A stretch of 64,000 bases of DNA, taken from Moraxella cuniculi DSM 21768 (GTDB lineage: Bacteria; Pseudomonadota; Gammaproteobacteria; Pseudomonadales; Moraxellaceae). Both the position numbers and the translations under genes were made by a program. How positions within the stretch are numbered: the stretch's first letter is position 1; each line of letters begins with the position of its first letter. The notes under the pieces were generated by a model. It did not search any database and was not told the origin of the DNA. It saw only the letters and a program-made list of their open reading frames with translations. Of this stretch, positions 48,328 through 57,860 are shown piece after piece. The DNA lies in contig NZ_FTNU01000002.1 in the NCBI RefSeq assembly GCF_900156515.1, forward strand, positions 186,001-250,000, written 5' to 3'.

Positions 48328-50439
48328 TTATTCCACCAACCCACGATGTCTTAACAAAGCATCGGTTGTGGCGGCACGACCACGGAATGCCAAATAATTG
48401 TCTTTGGCGTCCCTTAGGCTGCCTTGTGCGAGAATTTCTTGTCTAAAGGCTCTGCCAGTTTTGGCATTATAAATGCCATCTTCTTCAAACTTGCCAAAAG
48501 CATCCGCCGACAGCACCTCTGCCCAGATGTACGAATAATAACCTGCAGCATAACCGCCAGCAAAAATATGGCTAAAGCCGTTGCCCATTCGCTGATAGGC
48601 AGGCGGGGTAATGACGGCAATTTCATCACGAATGGTGTTGGCGGTTTGCAAGATGTCTTGGTAGCTTAGGCTGGTGTCTGATTGCTGGCTGTGTAGCCTT
48701 AGATCAAATAAGCCAAATTCCATTTGTCGTAGGGTTTGTAAGCCTGTTTGGAAATTTTTGGCGGCGATGAGAGCGTCTTTTTTGTCCGCAGGCAGTGTCT
48801 CGCCACTGTCAATATGGCGACTGATTTTACCAATGCCAACATCTGTGATGGCAAAATTTTCCATAAACTGACTTGGCAGCTCGACAGCGTCCCATTCAAC
48901 GCCATTAATGCCTGCGATGGCAGCAACATCAATCTGAGTCAAAAGATGATGTAGGGCGTGTCCAAATTCGTGGAATAGGGTATTGACCTCATCAAAGGAC
49001 AATAGGCTCGGCTTGTCGCCAAGCGGTGGGGCGAAGTTGCCAACAATAAAGCACACAGGCAGACGCGTGTTACCGTCTTTGATTTGGCGTTTTTGGAAAT
49101 CATCAAGCCACGCACCGCCTTGCTTGCCTGCACGAGCAAACAAGTCAAGATACACACCGCCTAAGAGCGTATCGCTGTCGTCATCATACAGGGTATAAAA
49201 CAGCACATCATCATGCCATGCTGAAAAATGTGCTTTATCCGCCTGCACAAAGCGAATGCCAAACAGACTTTTGCAAATGTCAAATAAGCCATCAAGCACC
49301 ACAGGCAAAGGAAAATAAGGACGCAAGGCATCGCTGCTTAGGTTGAATTTTTCTTGGCGGATTTTTTGGCTTAAATAGGCAATATCCCATGCTTGCAATT
49401 TGTCCAGCCCAAACTTTTTGGCAGCTTGTTCCAATTCGGCAAGTTCGGCGATGGCTTTTGGTTTGGCGGCAGCAGACAGTTGCAATAAAAACTGCTCAAT
49501 TTCTGCACTGCTGTCAGCCATTTTGGTTGCCAATGAATACTCGCTGTAGTTGCTCATGCCAAGCAGTTCGGCTTTTTGTTTGCGTAGTGTGAGAATTTCA
49601 ACCATCAAGTCAGCATTGTCAAACTCGGTGGTATCGGGGCTTTGGTCAGAGGCACGCGTATTGTAGGCGTGATATAATTGCTCTCGCAAGGCTCGGTTGT
49701 CGGCAAATTCCATCACCGCCAAGTAGCAAGGCATATCCAATGTCGCCACATAATCGCTGGGCAAGCTGGCGTTTGGGTTTTTGGCACGATAGGCATCGCC
49801 TGCCGCCTTTAATAACGCCAAGCCATTGCTGCTGATGCCTGACAGCTCATCTTGCTTTAGTGGACGGGCAAAATGATAAGTGGCGTCCATGATATTGTCG
49901 GCAAATTTGGCACAGCTGACAGACAGCTGGCTTTCGATGGCGGCAAATTTGCTTTTTTTCTCGTCATCAAGAGCCACGCCTGACAAGACAAATTCTTGCA
50001 ATCCCTTATTAATCGCACGCTTTTGGGCATCATGGCGTAGCTCGTCTGGCAGCTTGTCAAACTCATCATGCACCAACTGGTATAGCTGATACAGGGCGGT
50101 TGATTGACCTGTGCGAGTACCAAAGGCGGACAATTTTGGCAATAATGCGTGATGAGCGTGGCGAATATCATCGGTGCTTGCGACACTGTTTAGGTGCGAC
50201 AAAATGCCAAAATGACGCCAAATCTGAGCAGTGGCATCATCAAAGGACGAAATGATGGCAAACGCCGTAGCGACATCGGGCATATCTTGGCGTGCCTCAA
50301 TATTATCAAGCTGACAGCTGGCGGCGTGCAGTGCTTGCTCGGTCAGTGCCTGTAGTGTCTCTGGCGTTGCCTTGTCAAAATCAACCAAGTGCAGATTATC
50401 ATTGAGCGGGCTGCCAGTTAGATTGATGGTATCAGTCAT
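48328..50439 (-). CDS. prlC: Oligopeptidase A (M3 metallopeptidase)
   Basis: A 703-residue cytosolic zinc peptidase that degrades short peptides, including cleaved signal peptides. The zinc site is FHEFGHALHHLL (HExxH), with the third ligand in the GVEWDAVELPSQFMENF helix downstream. SVSCAKFADNIMDAT and YLDLFARAGKQGGAWLDDF are further M3 landmarks. First gene of a probable prlC-yheV unit. Confidence 0.95.
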   Translation of the reverse strand: MTDTINLTGSPLNDNLHLVDFDKATPETLQALTEQALHAASCQLDNIEARQDMPDVATAFAIISSFDDATAQIWRHFGILSHLNSVASTDDIRHAHHALLPKLSAFGTRTGQSTALYQLYQLVHDEFDKLPDELRHDAQKRAINKGLQEFVLSGVALDDEKKSKFAAIESQLSVSCAKFADNIMDATYHFARPLKQDELSGISSNGLALLKAAGDAYRAKNPNASLPSDYVATLDMPCYLAVMEFADNRALREQLYHAYNTRASDQSPDTTEFDNADLMVEILTLRKQKAELLGMSNYSEYSLATKMADSSAEIEQFLLQLSAAAKPKAIAELAELEQAAKKFGLDKLQAWDIAYLSQKIRQEKFNLSSDALRPYFPLPVVLDGLFDICKSLFGIRFVQADKAHFSAWHDDVLFYTLYDDDSDTLLGGVYLDLFARAGKQGGAWLDDFQKRQIKDGNTRLPVCFIVGNFAPPLGDKPSLLSFDEVNTLFHEFGHALHHLLTQIDVAAIAGINGVEWDAVELPSQFMENFAITDVGIGKISRHIDSGETLPADKKDALIAAKNFQTGLQTLRQMEFGLFDLRLHSQQSDTSLSYQDILQTANTIRDEIAVITPPAYQRMGNGFSHIFAGGYAAGYYSYIWAEVLSADAFGKFEEDGIYNAKTGRAFRQEILAQGSLRDAKDNYLAFRGRAATTDALLRHRGLVE

Positions 50440-50623
50440 GCGTATTCCTTGTGTTTTGTTAGATGGGCGGTGTGTGCCAAATTAAACCAAATTCTATCAA
50501 TAGCTAAATGCGTGCGGTTTGCGATTTTGCAAGGTCTTTGAGACTAAGATTGGGTGATTTTTGGCAAAATATGCTTGCTGATGGTTGTTTGCCAGCGTTG
50601 GCTGCCTTATCTTTTGGCAATTG

Positions 50624-50632
50624 TGGTATAAT
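50624..50632 (+). promoter_or_regulatory. Extended -10 promoter
   Basis: TGG-TATAAT, predicted start near 50640. It would transcribe the short upstream ORF and the endonuclease-fold gene. Confidence 0.5.
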
Positions 50633-50674
50633 GGCATCTGTTTGGCAGGAAGTTTTGCTGGGCGAGGTTGACAA

Positions 50675-50770
50675 ATGATTTACCAAGCCGCCATATTTGC
50701 CAAGCAAATTAAACAACATGATTTGTCAGACAAACCAACAAAAATAACCATCAGTAACCAATCACGATGA
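50675..50770 (+). CDS. Short upstream ORF, 31 codons
   Basis: ATG 50675 follows GAGG by eight bases and runs MIYQAAIFAKQIKQHDLSDK PTKITISNQSR, ending in a TGA that overlaps the next start (ATGA). It is placed between a good promoter and the endonuclease-fold gene. It could be a leader peptide for translational coupling or a chance frame. I recognise no homologue. Confidence 0.35.
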   Translation: MIYQAAIFAKQIKQHDLSDKPTKITISNQSR

Positions 50771-51510
50771 ACGCCATCACCATCACCAGTTATAATATCC
50801 ACAAAGGTATGTCGCCAACCAACCGCTGGCTGCGACTCGATGGCATGAAAAACGCCCTACAGCAGCTCAATGCTGATGTGTTGTGCTTGCAAGAAGTGCA
50901 GGGGCAAAATCTTAAGCGTGCGATGAATTTTGCTGAATTTCCCGACTGTGGTCAGCATGAATGGTTTGGCGAATTTTTATCCACACAAGTCAGCTATGGT
51001 AAAAATGCCGAATATCAGCACGGTCATCATGGCAATGCGGTGTTATCGCGGCACCCACTTGACCCCAAGCACAATCTGAATATCACCGTCAATCGCCTAG
51101 AAAAACGCGGAGTGCTGCACTGCGAGGTGTATCCTGATGGCTGGCAGACGGCATTGGTGGTGCTGTGCGTGCATTTGAATTTGTTGCACCGTGATAGGCA
51201 AAAGCAGTACCAAGCGATTGCCAAGTATGTGCAGACTCTGCCCAGTGATGTGCCATTGGTGCTGGCGGGTGATTTTAATGATTGGTCAAAAAAATCCTGC
51301 CAAGCACTGTCATCACTGGGTTTAAATGAGGCATTTGTGCAGGCACACGGTGCTTATCCTGCCACTTTTCCTGCCAAGCTGCCGCTACTTAGCCTAGATC
51401 GCATTTATGTGCGTAATTTGACAGTGCAGACAGCGATGGTACACGCAGGCATACCATGGTCAAACTTATCTGACCATCTGCCCATCAGTGCAGTGGTGTC
51501 GCCGTTGTAG
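50767..51510 (+). CDS. Endonuclease/exonuclease/phosphatase-fold hydrolase
   Basis: A 247-residue EEP-fold protein. The metal and catalytic motifs are visible: SYNIHKG (Asn), LCLQEVQ (Glu), VLCVHLNLL (His), LAGDFNDW (Asp/Asn) and LSDHLPIS (Asp-His). It resembles YbhP-type proteins, which are of unclear substrate: nucleic acid, phospholipid or inositol-type phosphoester are all possible. The start overlaps the short upstream ORF. Confidence 0.85.
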   Translation: MNAITITSYNIHKGMSPTNRWLRLDGMKNALQQLNADVLCLQEVQGQNLKRAMNFAEFPDCGQHEWFGEFLSTQVSYGKNAEYQHGHHGNAVLSRHPLDPKHNLNITVNRLEKRGVLHCEVYPDGWQTALVVLCVHLNLLHRDRQKQYQAIAKYVQTLPSDVPLVLAGDFNDWSKKSCQALSSLGLNEAFVQAHGAYPATFPAKLPLLSLDRIYVRNLTVQTAMVHAGIPWSNLSDHLPISAVVSPL

Positions 51511-51556
51511 CCATGATTGGATTTTGCTTTTATCATTAACTTAACTAAGGATTTTT

Positions 51557-52168
51557 ATGCAGATGCATGACTGCTGGGTGCTTGCCAGCAACAATCAAGG
51601 CAAATTGGCAGAGTTTCAGGCATTGTTTGATCGTGCCAATTTACAATTAACCATCGTCAATCAGGCGGCTTTGGGCATTGATGACGCTGTCGAAGATGGA
51701 CTCAGTTTTGTAGAAAATGCCATCATCAAAGCACGCCATGCCGCCAAAGCCAGTGGGCTGCCAGCGATTGCTGATGATTCTGGATTGTGCGTGCCTGTGC
51801 TTGGCAATGCACCGGGGATTTATTCAGCTCGCTATGCAGGCGTGCATGGTGATGATGCTGCCAATAACCAAAAATTACTCGATGAGCTGTTGCCTTATCG
51901 CACAGATGTGCCGATAGAAGCATTTTTTGTGTGTGCTTTGGCATTGGTGCAGCACGCTGATGATCCGATGCCAGTTATTGCCATCGGTCGCTGGCAAGGG
52001 CAGATTTTGCCATCACCTCGTGGCGAGGGCGGCTTTGGCTATGATCCGTTATTTTTTGTGCCAACGCTGAATAAATCAGCCGCCGAATTGGACAAATCCA
52101 CCAAAAATGCCATCAGCCATCGCGGTCTTGCTCTGCAAGCCTTATTGGCACAGCTTGTCCATGCTTAA
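51557..52168 (+). CDS. rdgB: XTP/dITP diphosphohydrolase (non-canonical purine NTP pyrophosphatase)
   Basis: A 203-residue house-cleaning enzyme that removes XTP, ITP and dITP. It has ASNNQGKLAEF near the N-terminus, DDSGLCVPVLGNAPGIYSARYAG, RGEGGFGYDPLFFVP and AISHRGLALQAL, all standard RdgB/HAM1 blocks. AAGGA is six bases before the ATG; a second ATG six bases later is possible. Confidence 0.95.
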   Translation: MQMHDCWVLASNNQGKLAEFQALFDRANLQLTIVNQAALGIDDAVEDGLSFVENAIIKARHAAKASGLPAIADDSGLCVPVLGNAPGIYSARYAGVHGDDAANNQKLLDELLPYRTDVPIEAFFVCALALVQHADDPMPVIAIGRWQGQILPSPRGEGGFGYDPLFFVPTLNKSAAELDKSTKNAISHRGLALQALLAQLVHA

Positions 52169-52221
52169 TTATGGGTTCGGCAAAAATCGGTCTTTGTTAG
52201 ATTTTTGGCTATTATCAAATG

Positions 52222-52230
52222 TGCTACAAT
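52222..52230 (+). promoter_or_regulatory. Extended -10 promoter of the ABC-F gene
   Basis: TGC-TACAAT, about 30 bases before ATG 52262. Confidence 0.5.
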
Positions 52231-52261
52231 GGCACAAACTGCACCTTGGTGATGATGATTC

Positions 52262-54196
52262 ATGATAGAGTTTAAAAATGTGGCAGTGCGGCGAGAGGGT
52301 CGGCTGCTGTTTGATGAGGTGAATTTGCAATTGCACAAAGGTCAAAAAATTGGCCTGACGGGCAAAAATGGCACGGGCAAATCCACTTTGTTTGCGACCA
52401 TTTTGGGGCAGCACAGCACCGATGTTGGCGAGGTGAATTTGCCGACAACTTGGCAGATTGCACACATGGCACAAGAGATTCATGCGGTGCATATGACGGC
52501 GATGGACTATGTGCTGTCTGGCGATGCCCAGTGGTGGGAGCTGGATAATCAGCTTGGTCAGCAAGCAGGCCTGAACGAAGAACAAATCGCGGTGGCATAT
52601 CAGCGTTATGAAGAGATTGATGGCTATCGCACGCGTGCCAAGGCGGCAACCATCTTGGCGGGATTGGGCTTTCGTGAATCTGACCACGCCGAGCTTGTTG
52701 CTTCATTTTCTGGTGGCTGGCGAATGCGACTGAATTTGGCACGCACGCTCATGCACCGAGCCGAGGTGTTGCTGCTAGATGAGCCGACCAACCATTTGGA
52801 TTTGGACGCTATTTTGTGGCTTGAGGAATGGCTATTGAAGTTTGACGGTTTGGTGCTGGTGGTGAGCCACGATCAGGCTTTTTTGGACACGGTTTGTGGT
52901 CATATTTTGCACATTGAGCAAGGCGGCATCAAGCTGTATACGGGCAACTATAGCCAATTTGTGCGTATGCGTGCTTGGCAACTTGCCGAGCAGCAACAAG
53001 CCTACCAAAAGCAACAAGCACTCAAGGAGCATTTGCAAGATTATATCCGTAGATTTCGTGCCAAGGCAACCAAAGCAAAACAAGCCCAAAGTCGCATCAA
53101 ACAGCTTGACCGCATGAGCGAGCTAAGTCCTGTCATGGCTGATAGTGAGTTTTCATTTGCTTTTTATGAGCCAGAGCAGATGTCTTCACCGCTGATTTGT
53201 CTTGATAATGCCAGCATTGGCTATCAGGGCAAGCCATTATTGACAGGGGTTAATTTACAAATTACGCCTGCCAGCCGACTGGGTATTTTGGGTGCCAATG
53301 GTGCAGGCAAATCAACGCTCATCAAGGCATTGGTGGGGGAGTTGCCATTGTTATCAGGTGAGCAAAAATCCTCACAGACGCTCAAATTGGGGTATTTTAA
53401 CCAGCATCAGATGGACAGTTTGGACGATGAAGCCACGCCAATGCTGCTATTGCGACGCATTGCAGCCAAGACGCCAGATGATAAATTGCGTGCATTTTTG
53501 GGCAGTTTTGATTTTCGTGGAGAGCGAATCGATACACCAAGCAAGTTCTTTTCTGGTGGTGAACGAGCAAGGCTGATGTTGGCGTTGATTGTGTGGCAGC
53601 GACCCAATGTCTTGGTGCTAGATGAGCCGACCAACCATTTGGATTTGCAGATGCGTAATGCCTTGATGTTGGCATTGCAAAATTTTTCAGGTGCGTTGAT
53701 TTTGGTGTCGCACGATCGTGATTTGGTCTTGTCGGTGTGTGATGAGTTGCTGTTGGTGGCTGATGGGCGAGCGGCTGTCTTTGAGGGAGACATGAGCGAT
53801 TATAGCACGCATCTAAAAAAAGCTCGCCAAGCTCATCAAAATGCCCAAGATGCCCAGCCAGTGATAAAGCAGCAACCAACCGCTGATTTGCCACCCAAGG
53901 GTGATGGGCTAAGTAAGGAGGAGCGACGCAAAAAAAACGCCCAAATCCGTGAACAAACCGCACCATTACGCAAGCAAATCAGCACGCTTGAAGGGCAATT
54001 GACAAAGCACAGCGAGCAATTACAGACAATTGAGCATGATTTGTCAGAACCTTCGCTGTACGATGAGCCAAATAAAAAGCGTTTGCTGGAGAAGCTGGAC
54101 GAGCAAAATGCACTAAAATCACAAATTGCCGCCATTGAAGAGGAGCTTTTGGTTGCGATGGACGAGCTTGAAACGCTTGAGCGTGAATTGGGCTGA
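52262..54196 (+). CDS. yheS: ABC-F family ATPase, YheS-like
   Basis: A 644-residue soluble protein with two ATPase domains and no membrane segments. Domain 1 has GKNGTGKST and SFSGGWRMRLNLARTLMHRAEVLLLDEPTNHLD; the linker (about 240-290) is the charged helical ABC-F arm; domain 2 has GANGAGKST and FSGGERARLMLALIVWQRPNVLVLDEPTNHLD. A C-terminal coiled coil (about 560-644) follows. ABC-F proteins act on ribosomes; the layout fits YheS. Confidence 0.93.
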   Translation: MIEFKNVAVRREGRLLFDEVNLQLHKGQKIGLTGKNGTGKSTLFATILGQHSTDVGEVNLPTTWQIAHMAQEIHAVHMTAMDYVLSGDAQWWELDNQLGQQAGLNEEQIAVAYQRYEEIDGYRTRAKAATILAGLGFRESDHAELVASFSGGWRMRLNLARTLMHRAEVLLLDEPTNHLDLDAILWLEEWLLKFDGLVLVVSHDQAFLDTVCGHILHIEQGGIKLYTGNYSQFVRMRAWQLAEQQQAYQKQQALKEHLQDYIRRFRAKATKAKQAQSRIKQLDRMSELSPVMADSEFSFAFYEPEQMSSPLICLDNASIGYQGKPLLTGVNLQITPASRLGILGANGAGKSTLIKALVGELPLLSGEQKSSQTLKLGYFNQHQMDSLDDEATPMLLLRRIAAKTPDDKLRAFLGSFDFRGERIDTPSKFFSGGERARLMLALIVWQRPNVLVLDEPTNHLDLQMRNALMLALQNFSGALILVSHDRDLVLSVCDELLLVADGRAAVFEGDMSDYSTHLKKARQAHQNAQDAQPVIKQQPTADLPPKGDGLSKEERRKKNAQIREQTAPLRKQISTLEGQLTKHSEQLQTIEHDLSEPSLYDEPNKKRLLEKLDEQNALKSQIAAIEEELLVAMDELETLERELG

Positions 54197-54215
54197 ATGA
54201 CTTTGGTGAATGCAG

Positions 54216-54992
54216 ATGGACGAATCCACAGCAGATTATTATCAGATACTTGGGGTTGCTTATACCGCAGATACAGCAACCATTAAGCGTGCATATCGCC
54301 AAAAAATTTCGCAGCACCACCCCGACAGAGGTGCCGATGATGCTTGGGCAAGCAGGCTCAATATTGCTTATGCCACCTTAAAAGACGCCAATACTCGCCA
54401 AGCCTATGATGCACATCTTGCCAAAGTGCAACAGCGGCAGTGGCTAAATAGACGCTACAGTCAGTTGGCAGGGGTTGGCAAGCAGTTGCAAGGTCGCATG
54501 ATGCAGACGGCACAATCGGTGATGGCGGCATGGGGTCGGTTTGAGCGTTTTTATCAGCAATTGCCGCATTTGGCTGGCAAGCAGGCGGATATTGTTTGCA
54601 GGATTGGTTTGCAAACCGCATATTTTGGTGGCAAGGTGTCTATCACCACCCAGCAACAAAGGCATGAGCAGACAATTGAGCTGGATTTGCCAAGCGGTCT
54701 TGGAGCAGGCGAGATTGTCAAGGTGCGATATGCCGAGCGGTTGTTGCGTGTGCGGATTTGGCTGGATAGTCCTTGCGTGCAGCTAAAAGGGGCTGATGTT
54801 TATTATGTGGTTTATTTAACTGCTCATCAGATGATGGAGGGTGCAAAAATCACTTTGCCAGCACCGCTTTCGCTGACTTTGATTAGCCCTGCCTGCTTGG
54901 ATTGTCCTGCTGATATTGTGCTGACTGGGCGTGGGTTGCCAACAGCTGACGGCACGGGGGATTTGGTGGTGCAATTGCGTCAAGCTACATAA
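54216..54992 (+). CDS. J-domain protein, CbpA/DjlA-like without zinc finger
   Basis: A 258-residue protein with an N-terminal J-domain (DYYQILGVAYTADTATIKRAYRQKISQHHPDRG..., HPD intact) and a C-terminal beta domain resembling the DnaJ substrate-binding domain (ISLDLPSGLGAGEIVKVR-like, here IELDLPSGLGAGEIVKVR). There is no Gly/Phe-rich linker and no CxxCxGxG zinc repeats, unlike the DnaJ at 59.3 kb. It should stimulate DnaK ATPase. The ATG at 54216 is seven bases after GGTGA; ATG 54210 is too close to it. It follows the ABC-F gene by 19 bases. Confidence 0.8.
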   Translation: MDESTADYYQILGVAYTADTATIKRAYRQKISQHHPDRGADDAWASRLNIAYATLKDANTRQAYDAHLAKVQQRQWLNRRYSQLAGVGKQLQGRMMQTAQSVMAAWGRFERFYQQLPHLAGKQADIVCRIGLQTAYFGGKVSITTQQQRHEQTIELDLPSGLGAGEIVKVRYAERLLRVRIWLDSPCVQLKGADVYYVVYLTAHQMMEGAKITLPAPLSLTLISPACLDCPADIVLTGRGLPTADGTGDLVVQLRQAT

Positions 54993-55074
54993 GTAACTAC
55001 CCTTCTTGCGATGTATCATGCAGGTTGTGCTATTACAAATTATTCTTTAGAAAATATAAATAAATGAGACTGAT

Positions 55075-56040
55075 ATGGCCGAACAATTTTCACCGCCAAT
55101 ATGGCTTCGTAATGCACATTTACAAACCATTTTGCCACGCTATTTGGTGCGTTATACGCCCAATTATCAGCGTGTGTTGGTAAAAGATTCGCTCAATGAA
55201 AGCGATGTTGCCTATGATTATTTGTTGGCAGATGAAAAAAAAGATGCCACAGGCAGATACAGCACGCCACTGGTGGTGCTGTTTCATGGCATGGAAGGCT
55301 CAAGTCAGAGCCATTACGCACGCACGCTGGCACAATGTGTGCATGAGGTGGGTTGGCATTTTGTGGTGGTGCATTTTCGTTCTTGTGGCGGTGTGGCAGT
55401 GGCAGGCAAGGTGTTTTATAATGCAGGCGACACCGCAGAAGTGCAGCACAATTTGGCACAGCTCACCGAGCAATTTACGACAATTTATGCGATGGGCGTA
55501 TCGCTTGGCGGTAATGTTTTGGCAAAATACATGGGCGAATACGGTGCTGATGCACTTGTTCAGCGGGCGGTGGTTGTCTCTGCACCTGTGGACTTGGCGA
55601 GTGCTTCGGTGGCGATGGAAAGATTGCTCGGTCGCCGTGTTTATACCCCATATTTGCTCAACCCCATTGTCAAAAAAGCACTGGCAAATCAACTGACCGA
55701 TGACGAAATCACCATGCTAAAAACCGCCAAACGCATGGCAGATTTTGATAATGCGTTCACCGCACCCAGACATGGCTATCGCTCAAAAAATGACTATTAT
55801 CGCAAGGCATCTGCATTGCCTTATTTGGCAGATATTGTTAAACCAACCTTAATAATAACCGCAAAAGATGACCCATTTTTGGGGGTAACTGCCGAACCAA
55901 GCGATGTTTCGTCAAGTGTGCAGTTGCTGGATACGCGTTTTGGTGGGCATATTGGATTTTTGGATTATCGCTATCAACAAAAGCAGTTTGATTTAACCTT
56001 TGTGCCACACAACGCCCTAAGGTTTTTTGGTTGTGAGTAA
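55075..56040 (+). CDS. Alpha/beta-fold hydrolase, YheT family
   Basis: A 321-residue hydrolase. WLRNAHLQTILPRY is the YheT N-terminal signature, LVVLFHGMEGSSQSHYAR the oxyanion region, and YAMGVSLGGNVLAKYMGEYG the nucleophile elbow (Ser in GVSLGG). An Asp (KDDPFLG) and a His (RFGGHIGFLD) complete the triad. Natural substrate unknown; family members act as esterases. Confidence 0.9.
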   Translation: MAEQFSPPIWLRNAHLQTILPRYLVRYTPNYQRVLVKDSLNESDVAYDYLLADEKKDATGRYSTPLVVLFHGMEGSSQSHYARTLAQCVHEVGWHFVVVHFRSCGGVAVAGKVFYNAGDTAEVQHNLAQLTEQFTTIYAMGVSLGGNVLAKYMGEYGADALVQRAVVVSAPVDLASASVAMERLLGRRVYTPYLLNPIVKKALANQLTDDEITMLKTAKRMADFDNAFTAPRHGYRSKNDYYRKASALPYLADIVKPTLIITAKDDPFLGVTAEPSDVSSSVQLLDTRFGGHIGFLDYRYQQKQFDLTFVPHNALRFFGCE

Positions 56041-56241
56041 TTTATAATAAAATTAAGAGCCGTGCTAGATTAGCAAATATATTATACTGGTTTTATAAAG
56101 ATAACCCATTGTAAAATAAGTAAAAAATCCTAAAAAAGTTGCTTGAATTTTTGTACTTGAAGCAACTGCTCGTTCAGCAACTTTATTTTATCAAAAATCA
56201 GACTTGTAATAGACTATCATTTAACCCAAGAAACCAATTAA

Positions 56242-56547
56242 TTATTTGATGGTGAGATTGAACCTGATGAGGATAACAAAGGTGGCACTCAAAAAGTCAA
56301 GCGTGGTCGCGGTGCTGGCGGCAAAACTGCTGTATTTGGTCTTTTAAAACGCAATGGCAAGGCTTATACCGTTGTTGTTAAGACACCCAAGCTGACCACA
56401 TTAATACCTATTATTACCAGTAAAATCAAACCCAGCAGCATTGTTTATACCGACAGCTTTTTATCCAAGAATGTGAGTTTGGATTTAACCATGATACACT
56501 ATCTAATCAGCTTAAAGATTGAGAAAATGGTGTGGGGCTTGGGTTAA
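56242..56547 (+). pseudogene. IS1016-like (IS1595 family) transposase remnant
   Basis: An open stretch of 101 codons with no start: LFDGEIEPDEDNKGGTQ, KVKRGRGAGGKTAVFGLLKR, NGKAYTVVVKTPKLTTLIPI and KPSSIVYTDSF. These match the central catalytic part of IS1016-type DDE transposases. The N-terminal zinc finger and the C-terminal NHINGIENFW-type block are gone, and the ends of the element cannot be recognised. It is not functional. Confidence 0.8.
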
Positions 56548-56986
56548 TCTAGTACAGTTCTAAAATTAAAATCGCCTGTTATTTATTACAGTGATGGTGA
56601 TAAGGTGGATTATGAATAAGTAGCAAGTCAAAAATCGTGCCATTTTTGTTATTGGGTGAAATGGCTGTACGGACTTGCTCATAAAAATTACAAAATAGAT
56701 CATCTGCCATGCTGTTTGTGCATCTTTCAAAATTTATCCAGCCTTTGCCAAGTTGTATTGTAATTATGTTACATTTATAAGTGATTATCTGGGTATATTG
56801 CAGATAATATTGGTAGTGGGAATTTTAGACTTCATGCCAAGCGAGCGGTACTATGCACCTAGGCTGATTTGATGGTGATTGTGTTGCTGTGCGTTGTGGT
56901 TGTGAATTATAAATTTAAGATTTGCTGGGATAGGGTGATTGAGCTGTGGTTTGGCTAAATGCCACGCTGTGATTGCTATAATAATG
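56548..56986. other. Decayed intergenic DNA
   Basis: No credible gene. Low-complexity, AT-rich sequence with many stops in all frames follows the transposase remnant; it is probably old insertion debris. No inverted-repeat end was found. Confidence 0.4.
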
Positions 56987-57018
56987 GAAAAATGCCTACC
57001 GCCATCAGCAGTAGGCAT
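56987..57018 (-). terminator. dapB terminator
   Basis: ATGCCTAC / GTAGGCAT hairpin with a minus-strand TTTTTCC tail, nine bases after the dapB stop. Confidence 0.8.
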
Positions 57019-57026
57019 GGCGGTGC

Positions 57027-57827
57027 TTAAGATTTTAGCCCCAGAACATCTTGCATATCATACAGACCAGCAGGTTGCTTGGCTGCCCATAAAGCGGCAC
57101 GCACCGCCCCTGTGGCAAAGGTGGCACGACTTTGGGCTTTGTGCGTGATTTCGATAATCTCACCAGCGGTAATAAACTGCACGGTATGCTCACCGATAAT
57201 CTCACCGCCACGCACTGCATGAATGCCAATTTCGCCAGCAACTCGTTTGGCAGCTCCTGAGCGACCATGGTTGATGACGGTATTTGGCTGCTGACCTCGT
57301 GTGGTAGCAATGGCATTTGCCATCATTAATGCCGTGCCAGAGGGAGCGTCAATCTTATGCTTGTGGTGATGTTCGATGATTTCAACATCGGCATCGAGCC
57401 CCAGCACACGAGCGGTGGTTGCAAGCAGGTTCAGCGATAGATTTACCCCTGTTGAGTAGTTGCCAGCATAGACGATGGCGATATGCTTGGCAGCTTCTGT
57501 CAGTTTGGCTTCTTGGTCTTGGCTTAAGCCTGTTACCCCCATCACTAGCGGTATGCGGTGCGTGATACATTGTGATAGCACTTCATCAAGTGCTTCAGGT
57601 AGGCTAAAGTCAATCAGTGCATCAACCTTGGTGACATCAAGCGGTGCAAGAGCGACACCGATACGCTCACCACCAATAAATTCCCCAGCGTCTGCACCGA
57701 TTAGGCTAGAAATGCTGCGTACATACGCACCACCAAGTGCGGTATCAGGATTGTCTAAGGTGGCCTCAATCAGCATACGCCCCATGCGACCCGATGCTCC
57801 CATGATGCCTAGTTTTAATGGATTCAT
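57027..57827 (-). CDS. dapB: 4-hydroxy-tetrahydrodipicolinate reductase
   Basis: A lysine/diaminopimelate pathway enzyme of 266 residues. The NAD(P) fold is LGIMGASGRMGRMLIEA, the active-site block is EIIEHHHKHKIDAPSGTALMMANAIA (His, Lys), and the C-terminal substrate segment is GEIGIHAVRGGEIIGEHTVQF. It is full length. The upstream neighbour on the same strand is 33 bases away. Confidence 0.97.
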   Translation of the reverse strand: MNPLKLGIMGASGRMGRMLIEATLDNPDTALGGAYVRSISSLIGADAGEFIGGERIGVALAPLDVTKVDALIDFSLPEALDEVLSQCITHRIPLVMGVTGLSQDQEAKLTEAAKHIAIVYAGNYSTGVNLSLNLLATTARVLGLDADVEIIEHHHKHKIDAPSGTALMMANAIATTRGQQPNTVINHGRSGAAKRVAGEIGIHAVRGGEIIGEHTVQFITAGEIIEITHKAQSRATFATGAVRAALWAAKQPAGLYDMQDVLGLKS

Positions 57828-57860
57828 ACTTGCTCCTTTTGGCTAGATGAGATGATTATA

